Positions 12,229 to 26,035 of a stretch of 64,000 nucleotides of DNA are shown here, in pieces (the stretch's first letter is position 1; each line of letters begins with the position of its first letter). Both the position numbers and the translations under genes were made by a program. The stretch comes from Crotophaga sulcirostris. Lineage: Eukaryota; Chordata; Aves; Cuculiformes; Crotophagidae. The stretch lies in contig VYZB01000272.1 of NCBI GenBank assembly GCA_013397455.1, positions 487,337-551,336 of the forward strand, written 5' to 3'. Under the pieces are notes generated by a model. That model saw only the letters and a program-made list of their open reading frames with translations, had not been told where the DNA came from and searched no databases.

Positions 12229-12930
12229 TACAGGCTGAGTGGAGAATGGATTGAGAGCACCCTTGTGGACAAGGTCTTGGGGTGCTGGGGGATGAGAAGC
12301 TCAACAGGAGCTGGCAATGTGCACTCACAGACCAGAAACCAACCATGTCCTGGGCTGCATCCAAAGCAATGGGACCAACAGAGGGAGGGGATTCTGCCCC
12401 TCTGCTCTGGTGAGACCCCACCTGGAGCCCTGATGTCAGTTCTGGAATCCTCAGCATAGGAAGGACATGGAGCTGTTAGAGTGAGTCCAGAGGAGGCCGC
12501 GGAGATGATCCGAGGCCTGGAGCACCTCCCATATAAGAGAGAGAGTTGAGGTTGTTCAGCCTGGAGAAGAGGGAGCCCTTAGAGCAGCCTCCCAGTGCTG
12601 AAAGGGGCTCCAGGAAAGCTGGGGAGGGGCTCTTGACCCCGGAGTGCACAGGTAGGACAAATGGGACTGGTTTTCAGCTGCAAGAGGGGAGATTGAGATG
12701 AGATCTTAGCAAGAAATGTTTTGCTGTGAGGGTGGTGAGCCCCTGGCCCAGGTTGCCCAGAGCAGTGGTGGCTGCCCCATCCCTGGAGGTGTTCAAGGCC
12801 AGGTTGGTTAGGGCTTTGAGTCCCCTGATCCAGTGGGAGGTTTCCGTGCCCATGGCAGGGGTGTTGGAACTGGATGTGTTTTGAAGTCCCTTCCAACCCA
12901 AACCATCCCATGATCCTATGATTCTATGAA
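12229..12930 (+). mobile_element. CR1 LINE fragment with intact 3' end
   Basis: About 700 bases homologous to the CR1 ORF2 end and 3' UTR. It contains GTGAGACCCCACCTGGAGCC, GAAGGACATGGAGCTGTTAG, GGGCTCCAGGAAAGCTGGGG and TGCCCATGGCAGGGG, and ends CCTATGATTCTATGAA. The open frames here on both strands are CR1 shadows, broken by frameshifts. Confidence 0.92.
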
Positions 12931-15900
12931 CTTGGCCAGATCTCTTAATTGAAGTTACTGTGTCCGTACGAGGAAGGACACTGACACAACTTTGCCATGC
13001 GCTTCAGCATCCACAGGAAAGAATCACCAAGATGAAATAAAGGAATTGCACTCCTGTGCAGTAGGGACGACTTAAATCTTAACATCTGAATTCACATCTT
13101 GATTCCGGATTCTATAAACTCAGAGTATTTTGGATTCCACCTTCACAGCTGAACCATAGGAACAAAGTTGAAAATTCAGATCTTGATTTCAAGGAACAGA
13201 TCAGATAGGAACGTTTGCATCCATGGTACTTGGCTACTTGCAGGGTTTATGTCACCTGTACAGATGAAGAGGAAAGAGTAACTTTCTCAGACACTAAAAG
13301 AAACTTATTCTGTCCCAGAAAACAGTTGTCTAATTGTTTAACAGAGCAAAGTGGAAGGCTGCCAGCTGATAGTTACTGTGGGATTTTCCTCTAGAAGACT
13401 TTGAGTTAGCCTCACCTTGTTTCTGCTCGAGCTGCAGCTGTGTGTGCAGAGCCAGCACTGGCCCCCGAAGCAGAAGCACAGAATGACATGTTGGCTGGTA
13501 TTGAGTTACTCCTGCATTTTCAGAGTCCCTCTGAACTGTCCCTGTCTCCTTCAAGGCAAGTAAAGGAAAGCTATGCTAAAAAAGATCTCTAGTTTCACTC
13601 TACAAACCTCAGCAGAAGGGACAGTGATGCTAGAAAAGATGATCCAATCAACCACCTTGGGAGACAAAGCAAGACTCTTCCTTTGACAATTTTCTACCCC
13701 TCCTGTCACTTGGCTCTGCCCTTCCTTGTCCCTCTATGCTCATTTAATTTAGCAAGCAAAAACTTCTGCAATTGTTCTTCCTTAGTCTTAAAACAATATT
13801 TTTTTTGCTGTTTAATATAAAATTTATTTCCAAATATTTTAACTCCAAGCATGGTTTATAGCAAAAGAAGTGTCTACTTAGCCTTTGGACCTTATTTACC
13901 TAAAGCATTTTAAAGCACAACTAAATCAAGTCAGTGCAACTCTGCATTTAGGCAAATCTTTGAATTCATGCCATTTCTCCTCAAGTGCTCTTGCTGGTTT
14001 AGCCCAAATTTTCTTTCCCTTGTTTTGTGCTTACAGCATTGAGCTCATTCGTGTTGTGTAGTCATTTCTTTTTAAACCTGGTTAGTTCTTGCAAAGTTTT
14101 GCTGCTCTTCTCTGAGATCTGTTTGGTTCAATCAAGCAAGTTCTCTTCTCTAATCAGCTGTGCGAGCAGGAGATGAGCTCAGAACAGCTGGTGATTTTCT
14201 GCTCTGTCAGATTTTTGCCCATTATTGAAGATTTTGGAATAAACAGGAGCATGGAGAGTGATGTAGCAAACCCAGTTCTAGTCTCCTTTCATCTGCCAGC
14301 TTCCTTTGTTGACAATGATTTTATCCACCACAAAGTGGACAAAGTTGATTCAAAATTATAGTGTTTGAGCACGAGTCCCTGCAGATGGAAAAAACTCCAA
14401 ACATGAAGCAGAGAGATGAGTCGATAGGCCCTATAAACCCTAGGATCCAATTCATTCAAAAGCTGCCATACCAATCTCCTTTTCTTTAGAAGATACATTT
14501 CTTACATTTTCCTTTTCGTGCCAATGGGTTTCAAGGCTCAGCCTCTGGTTCTCATCACACAGACACTCATCGGCTCCTCCGTGGCAGGGCAGAGGGAGCT
14601 GCACATTTTCTATATCTGATGGGTGAAAGTATGCATGCCCTGTGCTGTTATTATGGATGATTGTGGAAACTGTTCCTAAGGATAATGTTTTTCTTCTTTC
14701 TGGGCAATAATGCAGAACACTAGCCATCAGTAACTGGTCATTTTGAAGGTATTAGTTTTGTTTGCTGGATCTGGAGAGGCACTGTACTTTCTCTGCTGGT
14801 TAGAAAGCTCACCACATAAGCAGGAGTTGGGTTTTTTTCTGGTGTAGCCTTTGAACACTCACAGAGAGTTGAATCATGTCACTTTTTGACTGTCATCCAG
14901 ATTTCCAGATATTTGCAGGAGCCACCATTCTTCACAGCATTCTGCATTGTATTTCACTTCAAAACTCTCAATTTTTCCCTGCCATGATGGCAAAGAGAAG
15001 CAATTTTGGAATAGCACACTGATGTGCAACAGTCTGTTCTCTAGCCTCCCTCTTTATGGTGAAGATCATGGGTGTCTTAGCTGCTTTTATATTTATTGGG
15101 GTTAGAACTCATACTGATCCTCCGTAAGCAAAGATGTTTATAATTTCAAATGAACAAGACTCATTATTTAGCTGGCAAAATGAGGTACAATGTCCTACAC
15201 CTCAGCAGTTCTGTGACTGTAAGTAAAGAACAGTGTGGTAGGGGAATGAAAGAGAGGCATGAAATCTTTAAAGTGTGCTCCTGTGGGAACTCGGTCATCA
15301 GTAAGGGAGCCTGACTCTCCCTCAAGCACTGGGAAAGATGATAGGCTGGTGGCAGTGCCGAGTATGGAGAAAGCGGTGATGGCCATTCTGGCTCAATGGT
15401 CTGAATTCCAGTACCTCCATTTGGGGGTGGTGGGGAGCTCAGTGTTTGAGATAAGAACCTCCCAAGGGCACAAAAAGGTGTTACTGGGAAACCATGGCTT
15501 CTCTGAGGCAGAATCAAAATTATGGTTTCTGTGAACCACATAGCTGAAATGGAAAACCAGAATCCAGGCCTTGGAGAGCCATTAGCATTTCTCATCTACA
15601 TCCTTTCAGAGCAGCGATGAAAACCCACATCTTTATCACATTCCAGCTCACGTGGTTACCTTATGCTATGTCAGAGTCAGTTCTCCTAAAGGGCTACAGT
15701 AGTATTGCTAGTCTCAATGCATGTACTGGTACAGCTCCAGCAATGAGGAAAGGGGTTGAGTTGCTATTCATATCCACCCTTTGAACTGCCAAGACCACCT
15801 ATGAAGCCCAAAGTCCAAGAGCTAGTACCAAATACCAAATATATCTGACTAGTATTCATCAGTCTGTGCAGAAGACCAGAACTGGCTCTCAGGAGAGCCA

Positions 15901-16351
15901 TGTTCTGCCAAAAGACCAGCATTTAGAACTCAGTATACACATTTGTGTCAGGACTGTGAAATTATACATTTTATATGTAAGCGCTATTCTGCTAGCATTG
16001 TTTATTAGGCAGCTTTAAAGAAAGCAAGAAGTTTTGTTTCTGAATTCCGAGTGCTAATCATCAAGATTCCTCATTTTATCTATATTTGTATTTTTAATTT
16101 TAGCCATTTGCACTGATGACCCTCACACTGGGGAATGAAGTGAAATGAAATAAATGGAGAAAAAATTTCATCTTTTTATAAGCTTGGCACTGCGCATTTT
16201 CCTCACGCTGCAAATACATCTCAGTGCTGGAAGAACCAAGAATCATGACTAGGGCTGAGAGAACATGTTCAATTTGCAAAGCCCAGGCACCCCTCATTCC
16301 CTGTGCTGTGGCTGCTGGTGAGACAAGAACATCCATCTAAAAGCATCACTG
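12931..16351. other. Intergenic, nothing recognised
   Basis: No gene or transposable element recognised. The minus-strand open frame at 15164-15595 (143 codons) has no domain I know and low-complexity Pro/Ser content, so it is probably chance. Confidence 0.35.
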
Positions 16352-16651
16352 GGTCTCTTCTCTCAGATGACCAGTGACAGATCTAGAGGACATGGACTCA
16401 AGCTTCGTCAGGGAAAGTTTAGGCTTGATATTAGGAAAAAGTTCTTCACTGAAAGGGTGATTGGAATGCGCTGCCCAGGGAGGTGGTGGAGTCGCCGACC
16501 CTGGAGGTGTTTAAGAGGAGATTGGATGAGGCACTCAGTGCCATGGTTTAGATGATGGATTGGTATTAATGTTGGGTTATAGGTTGGACTCGATGATCTC
16601 AGAGGTCCTTTCCAACCTTGTAATACTGTGATGCTGTGATACTGTGATACT
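16352..16651 (+). mobile_element. CR1 LINE 3' fragment with ATACTGTG-type tail
   Basis: It contains GGAAAAAGTTCTTCACTGAAAG, CCAGGGAGGTGGTGGAGTC, GGAGATTGGATGAGGCACTC and GGACTCGATGATCTCAGAGG, and ends in repeated TACTGTGA units instead of ATTCTATG. It is nearly the same sequence as the oppositely oriented copy at 26036-26350, so both belong to one CR1 subfamily with a distinct tail. Confidence 0.9.
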
Positions 16652-19600
16652 TACATGTGTTCTTCAAGGTGCTTTAAAATCAAGGCTTCACAGGAGGAGG
16701 GGAGAAGGCTGTCAAAGGGTTAAATATTTCCTGCCTTTAATCTCGAATCACGTAATGTGGAATGAATGTTTCAGCTCAAAATGTTTCCTCACTCTGACAG
16801 TTCCATGGTGTGAGGTCAAAGTGTGGGAGAGATGGGGAGAAAAGAGGGGGAGCATGGAGCGGTGAGCTGGTAAACCCAGGGAAATACACGAACACCCAGA
16901 GACGGAGAAAGGATGGCTTCTCAAGCAGCTTCAGCCCAGCTGGAAGGGGCTGTGGTCACCATGGGGAAAGCTTGTGTGAGTTTAAGGACTTCCTGCTTCT
17001 GCCTCTGCTTCTCCCATGCGGGTGTGCTGCTGCTCTGGGCACGGTTCCCACGCTACATTGCAAAATCTGCCTTGAGTTTCTCACAGTGTCTTTGCCCAGA
17101 CACAAAATGCAGCTCCAGACCCTCCTCACCCTGCACAGCCAGAAGGTGGGACTTCTCTGGGGGTATTGCTCGCTGTGTTGATTTTTCCTGCCTGGGTGGA
17201 TCTTTTCCTGTGCTACCAGATCTGTTTTGTACACCAAAGGGCTCTAGTCAACGCGGCAGACTTCAGTTTCATAATTCATCAGATCTGAAGTGAATGTGAT
17301 TTTTTTGGACCAAATTGATCTCAGATCACTTTGTACACAACGAGAGACTGGCCTGGTTCGATTGCATTTGCAGGTCTTCCTACAAGGACAAAGTAGTCAC
17401 TCACTCATGCCTATCAACGATGTCAAAATACGTTTCTACAGATCAGGGCACATTTCTCTGCTTCCCATGAAGTATTTGCCTCCTCTGCTGTGGGCAGAAC
17501 TTCATTTGGGGAATTTTTACTTGTTTAGTTTCTTGCTAATTAACATAAACTTCTAATCACTGATACAAGAACTGAGAAAAAGAAGAAAACATAAACAACT
17601 ACGCAAAACACTTAAGAGAACACATATCATTACCCTGAAATGCAACAGCCTCAACCTCCCTGTTTTCATCCTGGGTTACACCCAGCCCACCCCAATTCCT
17701 TGCTTCCCTCCCTTAAATAAGGCTGAGCAAGGGCACCACATGCTCCTTTGGGGGGGCTGATGTTTTTTTTCCATGCAGTGGGGTGTTGTGTGGGTGTCAG
17801 AGCTGCCAGTGACAGGCCCGCAGCGCTTCATGGTCACACCCCCCGGGTCACCTCTGCAGCCCCTGGCATGCATCAACAGGATATTTACTCATCCTACAGT
17901 GCACCCAACAATTTCTGCTGAACACGCTCCTCCCAAACAGCAAAGATAAGGACCTCCCCTCCCCAGGGGAGGCAATAACACAAAGAGATTTGGTAGATCA
18001 GCCTGCTGCTGAGAATATTAAATTCTGCATCTTCCCACCAAATAATAACAAATGTCTGAAGGGAATCAGCTGACAAATCCTCTCTCTTGCTCAACACCAC
18101 TTGCTCCTATGCTGCATGCAAAAAAAAAACTCCTTTCATGGCAGGAAATCCTCAGGCCAGTTTGTCACCAGGATTCAGAAAGATTAAAGTAACAGAGCTA
18201 CTAACAGTAGATTTTGACTTGTGAATGATGCACCAGAAAAGCTGCTCAACAAGCGCTTTGGTGGGCTGAGAGGTACCGATCCTACTTTAAGGTTATTGGG
18301 CATAATGTTTTCAGCATAAGGATGCAGGATCCTCGAAGGAGGAGGACTCTAGAACTCCTACGTGGAAACAATTTCTTATGATTTAAGAAAACGTCAAACT
18401 CCTACCCCCAGCTCCACTTTATTTCTAAAACAGGCCACATGGAAATTCCCCAGGTCTGACCCACCAGTTCTCAGCATGCGGTTTCAGCCTTCAAGCTGAA
18501 CTGAAGATCCTAATTTAAGTCTCTTTTTTAATGCTACTATGTGTATTTTGGGACATCCATTGTAGGACACTGCCAGTTCCTCTAGTCCCATACCTGCACA
18601 CTCTCTGTCTCTTGGGATGTTGTCCTGATGATGCAAGATGCAATGTAACCTCAGGGTCCCACAGCACTGTAGGGTGCTGCTCAGGGTGTCCCACCCCTGC
18701 ACTTCAGCTCCAATAAAATTAAAACAATCCCTCTTTTGTAAAGTTTTTGAGATTTGTTGATAAAAGTTCCAGTGTGTGATCCAGGTGTAACACTATTTTC
18801 AAATTCTGTTGCTGTGCCCTTGTGCGAAGAAGAGCTGATAGTTCACTATTAATGGAGCAGGAAGCAGGGTTTAACCTTTGATCACAAACAAAAGCCACAA
18901 GAGCTCTGTAGCTTCTAGGCAAATCTAGGAATAAACAACTATTCCTAAGAAAAGTGAATCCCAGAAATAGAAACCCAGATTGATGTCTCGCAGGGAGCTG
19001 AATTCAAACAAGGTCAGGGTTGGCAGCCCATCTCCTCTTCACCTTGTGGATGTTCTCCCAGGGATGGGTCTGGAACACAGCTGCTTTGACACGGGATTTC
19101 CTGTTGCGAATGCTCTGTACAGCCTCCACGCAAAAACAGCTGGTATTTTTTCCGTATTTGCCTATGCCATATTTTCGAGTGGTGTAAATTGCCTTAGCAC
19201 CACGAGAGTCTTGTGGATCAAAAGAAATCCAGCTGTCAGTTTTTATTAGCTGGGGATTCAACCTAGCCTAAAAAACACCCACAGAAAAAGCCATTCCTGA
19301 GGCTGGGAATGTAGTGTCACCTGTGCAGACAATGTGGGACAGCCATCCTTGCGATGCCCAGGTCACCTCTGTGACTGCAGGGAAAGCTTTGCAGTGGGAG
19401 CCTCTCTGTCTGCTGGTTCCATCAAGTCACACAGAAAAAGTTTTGAGAGTCATGTAAACAAATGCTCTGCATATTTAGCAGCCTTTTGGTTTGCTTTGAA
19501 CTCCTTATGCATATTTTGTATTCGATTTCCAGGAATAGCCCAGTGAGATTCATCCTGGCACAAGAGATCCCAGTGTTGATGTCTCTAGGGCATCAATGAC

Positions 19601-21566
19601 CCTGTTGTGCAGGATCAGGCTGCTGTGATGCACATGGGAGTCCTGATCCACCTGTGGGATAGCAGACTATGATAAAACAAATACGACATTACAGCAACAA
19701 CCAAATAGATTATTTATAGATGCACTGGTACCTTCCAGCATGGTACAGAATGTCATGAGCTATCACTGGCCATGCTGGCACATCAGATAGCACAGCATTT
19801 TCCCCTGCAGCCATACTAGACCCAGACCAGAAAGCAGCATAGCTTTGTTAGCACAAAGCTGCATTTTAGCCAATAATCCCTGCTTAACTGCAAAAATGTA
19901 GCACTGTGCTAGCGCAGCCCTGCTGCTTCCAGTTTTGGAGCTGGTTTGGTCCACGTTAACTGAGAGCTCGCTGCCCCACACTCTATTGTGTGTTGTGGAC
20001 GTGCCTTCAGAGTTATACAGCTGGGTATTTGTTCTGGAAATGCTTGTGCGCTCACCCACTCAGCACAGAAACAATGCCGTGCGATTTTTTTCCTAAGTAG
20101 TCATAATTAACAAAACACAACCCATATAATCACAGCACACTGCTCAGCATCATTGGAGAAATACACAGAAAAAGAATTATCTCCCCACTGCTTTTGAATA
20201 GCACAAAAAAGCAAATAATCTTACCACAAGAATTCAGTGAGCAAAACAAAGCCTGAACTCATCAGCAGTGTCATCTCCCTGCCTTTAAAGTTCAAGCAGT
20301 GTTTAATAAAGGTTCTATGGTATGAGCAGCCTTTTCAATCCCTGCACACTTACTGTGCTGTGAATTGGAGATGTGACAGCCACAGTGGTCTGTAAACATC
20401 TGAGCTCACCAAAGCATATTTATTTATTATAGTATCAGTGGTGGTAGCAGTTATGCTGCTGCAATGCATGCCCAGAAATCCCAGTTTAAGAAAGAGCTAT
20501 CACATAAAAATAAACAGGGTGCTCTCAGCCAGTTATTTAGCAGGGCATAAAAGCAATTAAAGAGATACTGCGGAAACCAGTCATGGAAAATTTAGGTCAT
20601 GCTACTTAATTTCAGTTTTATGGTTATGTTCCTTCCTTAGCCTCGTTCCCTCCCTGTGCTTTACTGTTGTTTCTAATGATAAAAGCAGCTACGTAAGCAT
20701 CAAGATCTTTGAATCCTCTTCTGATTATTGATGCCCAATTTACCTTACAATGTTTCAGTAAGTCCAGATACCCCCATAAAGATATCATCACTACCTGTAA
20801 AGCAAGCAGCAGAAAAGAAAGTGAACCATAAGGAGCCCCTCGGCCTAGGTCCATTAGGTTAGTTGTATTAAGTCCAAAAAATTTAAAACACAAACATAAA
20901 TTTAGAACCAGCATATTTCAAGCAAATGTAGAGAAAACTATATAATGCTGCTGTATGCACGTGATTTTCCGTTTGGTTTCAATTGATCACCTTCTTGAAC
21001 AACTTGCCTTGAAATTCTAGAGACTTTAACCTCAATTCTAAGCAGCAGGAAGAAGGAACTTGGACATTGCCTAGTGCTTTCGCTGTGGTTCCCAGCTCAC
21101 CAATGGTTTACAAGGCCTTGATAGAAGACTTGCAGTTGCCCTGCAGAACCACATTGGCTTTTTCAAAGTTTCAACTGAAAGTGCCAGCCAGGGGCACAGC
21201 AATCTGCAGTTGTTTCTTTACAGCTAACAGCAGTCTGTAGCCCCACAGATCTGGGAACTGGCAGTCTAGGCTAGATTAGGTTTTAAAGGCTGGATAACAG
21301 CAAGATATTTTTGCATTCTACTAAGGCAGTTAATGTGTCACATAATAAATTCTTGCTCTTCATTTGTACCCTATTTCTTTAACATCCTCTCTACATACTC
21401 TATATATGTGTGTCACTGAAAACTCAGTTTTATGTTGTCCCACTCTTGAATGACAGAAGGGCAGTATGGAGGAGGGTGCTTTATATCAGATCTTAGGGCA
21501 AACATTTTCCACCACCCAAGTCCCAGACTTCTTTGAAATCTGACATTTGCTCAGTCCATCAGTCAG
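16652..21566. other. Intergenic, no supported gene
   Basis: Long unassigned interval. An AATAAA at about 18711-18716 follows a stretch rich in GGGTGT/CTGCTC, possibly a transcript end but unsupported otherwise. The 96-codon minus-strand frame at 20624-20914 and the 126-codon plus frame at 16913-17293 show no recognisable domain. Confidence 0.35.
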
Positions 21567-22198
21567 CAAAGTGCACTTGCAGCCCAGAAAGCCAACTGTG
21601 TTCTGGGCTACATCCAAAGCAGTGGGACCAGCAGGGCAAGGGAGGGGATTCTGCCCCTCTACTCTGCTCTGGTGAGACCCCACCTGGAGCCCTGTGTCCA
21701 GTTCTGGAGTCCTCAGCACAAGAAGGACATGGAGCTGTTAGAGTGAGTCCAGAGGAGGTCATGGAGATGATCCGAGGACTGGAGCACTTCCTGTATGGGG
21801 AGAGGCTGAGAGAGTTGGGGTTGTTGAGCCTGGAGAAGAGAAGGCTGTGGGGAGACCTTAGAGCAGCCTCCCAGTACGGGAAGGGGCTCCAGGAAAGCTG
21901 GGGAGGGGCTCTTGATCAGGGAGTGCAGGGACAGGGTGAGGGGAATGGGTTTCGGCTGCAAGAGGGGAGATTGAGATAAGATCTTAGGGAGAAATGTTTT
22001 CCTGTGAGGGTAGGGAGGCCCTGGCCCAGGTTTCCCAGAGAAGTGGTGACTGCCCCATTGCTGGAGGTGTTCAAGGCCAGGTTGGATGGGTCTTTGAGCC
22101 CCCTGATGCAGTGGGAGGTGTCCCTGCCCATGGCAGGGGATTGGAACTGGATGGGCTTTGAGGTGCTGTCCAACCCAAACCATTCCATGATTCTATGA
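21567..22198 (+). mobile_element. CR1 LINE fragment with intact 3' end
   Basis: About 630 bases collinear with the copy at 12229-12930: CTACATCCAAAGCAGTGGGACC, GAGACCCCACCTGGAGCC, GGAGATGATCCGAGGACTGG, GGGCTCCAGGAAAGCTGGGG, then CCATTCCATGATTCTATGAA. It is of the same subfamily and orientation as that copy, about 9.3 kb away. The 156-codon minus-strand frame at 21713-22183 is antisense CR1. Confidence 0.92.
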
Positions 22199-23287
22199 AT
22201 GATGACTTGGGAATCCCAAGGAAACGCCGTTTTCATTATGCAGACAGGCCTTCACAAAGGTGCCCCATTTGGGCTTGTGGCAAGCATACTTAGAAGAGAC
22301 AATGTCACTCACTATACATGCACTACAGCAGTGAAGAAAAATTCATTAGCTAAGGAACAATGCCGAGCAGGAAATATTGAAGAAAGTGGTTGCGAATTCC
22401 CAGTCATCCATGGGAACCGGGAAAGTTCTGGAAGAGCCTTCCAGTGGGGATCAAGCACTTTAACTGTTGTTATGAGGAGATTTGCCTCTTAGGGACTTTA
22501 CAAGACAGCTTTGCAATACTAGGAAGTGTCCAAGGAGGTTCCTTCCGGTGACCTGGCCTGTACAGAACCAAGAGTTAAGTGCCCTCCTGCAACAAACCTT
22601 TGCACTGGATACAGTAAATGTATGGCTCATTTCTCTACACCAATAAAAAAATCTTAGCCATTTCTCTCCACTTTGTACCTTTGCAATACAGTGCAAATTT
22701 TGCCATTATTGTTTATCAGCAGTTTTCACTCAAATATCTCAAGAGGGATCAACCACGCAATGTGCAGGACAGGAGAACAGGGCTTGAGAGACTTTCTTCC
22801 TTCTTGGAAGGAACAAGTCAGAAGGTAAGTGGGATAGGGCATATCCTAATCTTTTATGCTGAACTGTTGCACTGCATTCACCCCCATACCATTCTTCACT
22901 TTAATATTAAAGTTTTCCATCTGGGCAGATCAACCTCAAGGGATTTAAATATGCAGGAAAGAGGAGCTGGCCACTATGGCTTCAAAGAAATGATTGTAAT
23001 AAGGATGACTAATCCTAACAGTGAAAAATTCAACTCAAAATGATACATAGGGAAAAAACAGGATTTTATTCTGCACCACCATAAAGCGCAGTATAAAGCA
23101 CACCTACCCAAGAAGCATGGCCATGGCCTTGGGTGCGTGTCACAAGTGCTGGGCCCCCAGTGAATTCCCACTGTCCGCAAACCTGCAATGACACCTACTG
23201 GTAACCAATCAAAGATGTTCCTGCTTGCAAAAGATGTGAGCCTGCTTGTTTCCAAACGTAAAAGCAATTTATTTTTATCTCCCATCC
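22199..23287. other. Intergenic, possible isolated exon
   Basis: Mostly unassigned. A stretch at about 22726-22823 is flanked by TTTATCAGCAG and by a very strong donor CAGAAG/GTAAGTGGG, so it could be an exon of a non-coding transcript. No homology was recognised. Confidence 0.2.
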
Positions 23288-23373
23288 TGCCCCTCCATGG
23301 CAGGGGATTGGAACTGGATGGATTTTGACATCCCTTCCAACCCAAACTATTCTATGAATCTATGGTTCTATGA
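23288..23373 (+). mobile_element. Short CR1 3'-terminal fragment
   Basis: TGCCCCTCCATGGCAGGGGA, TTGGAACTGGATGG and CCCTTCCAACCCAAACTA, then TTCTATGAATCTATGGTTCTATG. This is only the last ~85 bases of CR1, severely 5'-truncated. Confidence 0.9.
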
Positions 23374-26035
23374 TAAGATCACCCATGAACTGATGAAATT
23401 CAACAAGCATCACTTCAAATAAAATAGTCCTGCTCCAGAGAGCAAGGGAAACTAACAGTATTTGATAAAAATCAGGTTTTAGAACTGAACATTGGAAAGT
23501 TTCAGAGCCAGCAACAGTACATTTCTTTCAAAAACCTTTGTTTCCTCACCTTAATATGAAGACTTTGACAAAATGTACCCACCAAATCTGTGGAGGACTG
23601 ATAGTACGCTGAACACTTCACAAACTGAAGGAAGGGAGGAGACGTGACCGAACTGTGAGAAGCCCTAACCCTCAGCTCAGGATGAGGCTTTCTAATTTTG
23701 AAGAAATAACATGGAAAGACACGGATGAGCAGTGATATAGAAACTGTGTATATTCTGAAAATTGGATGTGCGTTTATATATGTTCTGTTAGCCTGCCAGC
23801 ACACCGCAGAGTGATTAATGCTTGTACATGCTGCCATCAACTACTGGAACAATACAAGTAAAGTATTAGAGTCAGGAATACCACATGAGACATTCTTACT
23901 GAATTCCTCAGGTTTGTCCCAGATTTTAAATGTTCTCCTTTGTCTCCTTCTAACACATTTCTAGGTGGCACTCCAGCCATGCGTAAATCATGAAAGTTCC
24001 CCAAATTACTTCTAAGACTGTAACAGTTGATTGAAATTATTAATTTGCATTAAAGAAAATCAGCAGCGAAACTGTTCTGCATTTGTCAATAGGGAAAGAG
24101 CTGGAGCAAAAGATCATCTGTTGGCAATCCTAAAGAGCTCACAGCCTAGATCAAAGTCATTAGATTTGGATATCTACAGAGTAGACATAAATATCTCAGG
24201 GCTGGTTTCCTAACTTCTCTCTACAGTTAAGAGAAACAAGTACTTCCAGGGCACATTTAGTCTCATCCCAGACATCCGGAAATCTGTCTGCCAGGCTGAG
24301 ATGAGATGTGCCTCAGAGAAGGACCTCCTTTTTCCCTTATGGAGACACCATATCTGTCAGCCTTAGACAATACATACAAAAGCCTTACCTAAAAGATCCT
24401 ATGAGAAGAGTCTGGGCAATTCTCTGGTGTGGCAAATACCCAGGAAATATCTAGCATGGAGAGGTAGACTCCCCTTGTGTTAAGAGAAAGACCTCCTTAC
24501 AACAGCCTTTTTTGTGAACAGGATGAACTTCTACTGCAAAGGCATAATGAGAGGCCTCGTTAATTCCTTTTATGAAGCATTTGCGATTTTTTAGTTAAAT
24601 ATTTAACTGAAGCAGATATTACATTGTGATATTTTACAGTGACATTAGCCCACATATTTTAAGGTTTACCTTTATCTCTTTGATGAACACAAATGAGACA
24701 AATAACACCCATAACAACCAAGACTGGCACCCAAAGCCTCCAGTGTCTTGTAAAGTGGCACAAAACCGCTCAGCCAAGGGTGTCCCAATGATCTGTCACC
24801 GTGGCAGTGCCACCAGTGCCTGATGAGGAGACAACAGCTGGAACCCATTTTGTTTACATCATATTTGTCTTTTTTTTTTTTCCTCTCAAATCATCTTGTG
24901 GTTAATTGTCTCTTTTGGTTGGGACTTCAGGAGCAAAGTCAGATGCTTCCTACAGCAGCTCCTACAAGCTTTGCTTTAAGCATAGTCTTTCTCAGAGACA
25001 TAGAACTACAGTCGCTGAGGGGAATTCATACCCAGCCTAGAAAGTCACCACAGTCTGCAGAGCATTCTTTGAGCCCTTCATTTGGGCATAAGTAACATTT
25101 TACCCATCCAGAATTTTCTGTGGTAAAATAAGATGTAGAACATGCTATCTTTCTATGTGTCTCCAGGATACAATTTGCTTCCAAATGAACCAGTTTGTCT
25201 ATGGCTCTAACAGATAGAGAGCTAATATAGTAGTTACTTAATCTGGCAGATCGTGAAATCTTCCTTTAATTAGAGATAAATACACTCTGCTCTTGAAATT
25301 CATTTATTTATACTACTTGGACTTCCCACTGATATAATCAAATGAGAACTTTACTTGCAAATATATTTTTCCTCCTGCATTTAGAGCTGATGGCATTCCA
25401 AAATGCTTTGAGGCCAAAGTCTGCAACTTAAGAGAACGAATTCTTTGCCAGGGGTCATTTCTTGTGAAAATATTTTTGGCCCAGACTGACCAGGCTGATG
25501 TAGCTCCCTGCAGTTCCCTATCACTGAAATACCACAAGCTATTATGGAATGAAAAGTTGTCATGAGGCTAAGCCAATGTCCTCTGGATCATTGCAAAGCT
25601 GAGAAACTGATCCAATTTAAGAGTCTGTCCTAAGAAAAGATGGATTATTTTTTTCCCCAGATCACAGCATCATTAAAACTTGTCTAGCCACATAAGGCAA
25701 CAGCATCTGGAAGGGTGAAAGCATAACGCTACCTGTTCCCTTACCTGCAGGAAGTGCCAGGATTCAAATGCTTGTTTTCCCAGTAGCTGTTAGCCGAGGA
25801 TGCACGGCGGGATTCAGTCAGACAGACTGGATTAGCAGCCCTGCTGGATTAGCAGCTGACGAGCTTCTACAACTCAGGCTACTTTATCCCCCGCTGTGTG
25901 TAGCACTTCAGCTGGAATTCCATAGCCTTGCTAGTGCAAGACGAAAGGACTGTGGAGCTTAATGTGGGAACAAGGTGTTGGTCAGTGTTACGGCCAACTC
26001 TAGGAGCTGCACAAGCCACCCCTGTCACTCACATT
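23374..26035. other. Intergenic, nothing recognised
   Basis: AT-rich unassigned sequence with a T-run near 24869-24880. No gene or repeat identified. Confidence 0.35.

Noticed and set aside
20624..20914. 96-codon minus-strand frame with a hydrophobic middle
   Set aside because: No family resemblance that I can name and no flanking exon structure.
21713..22183. 156-codon minus-strand open frame
   Set aside because: It is the complement of a CR1 copy; similar Pro/His-rich frames recur at 12579-12911 and 30905-31192 for the same reason.
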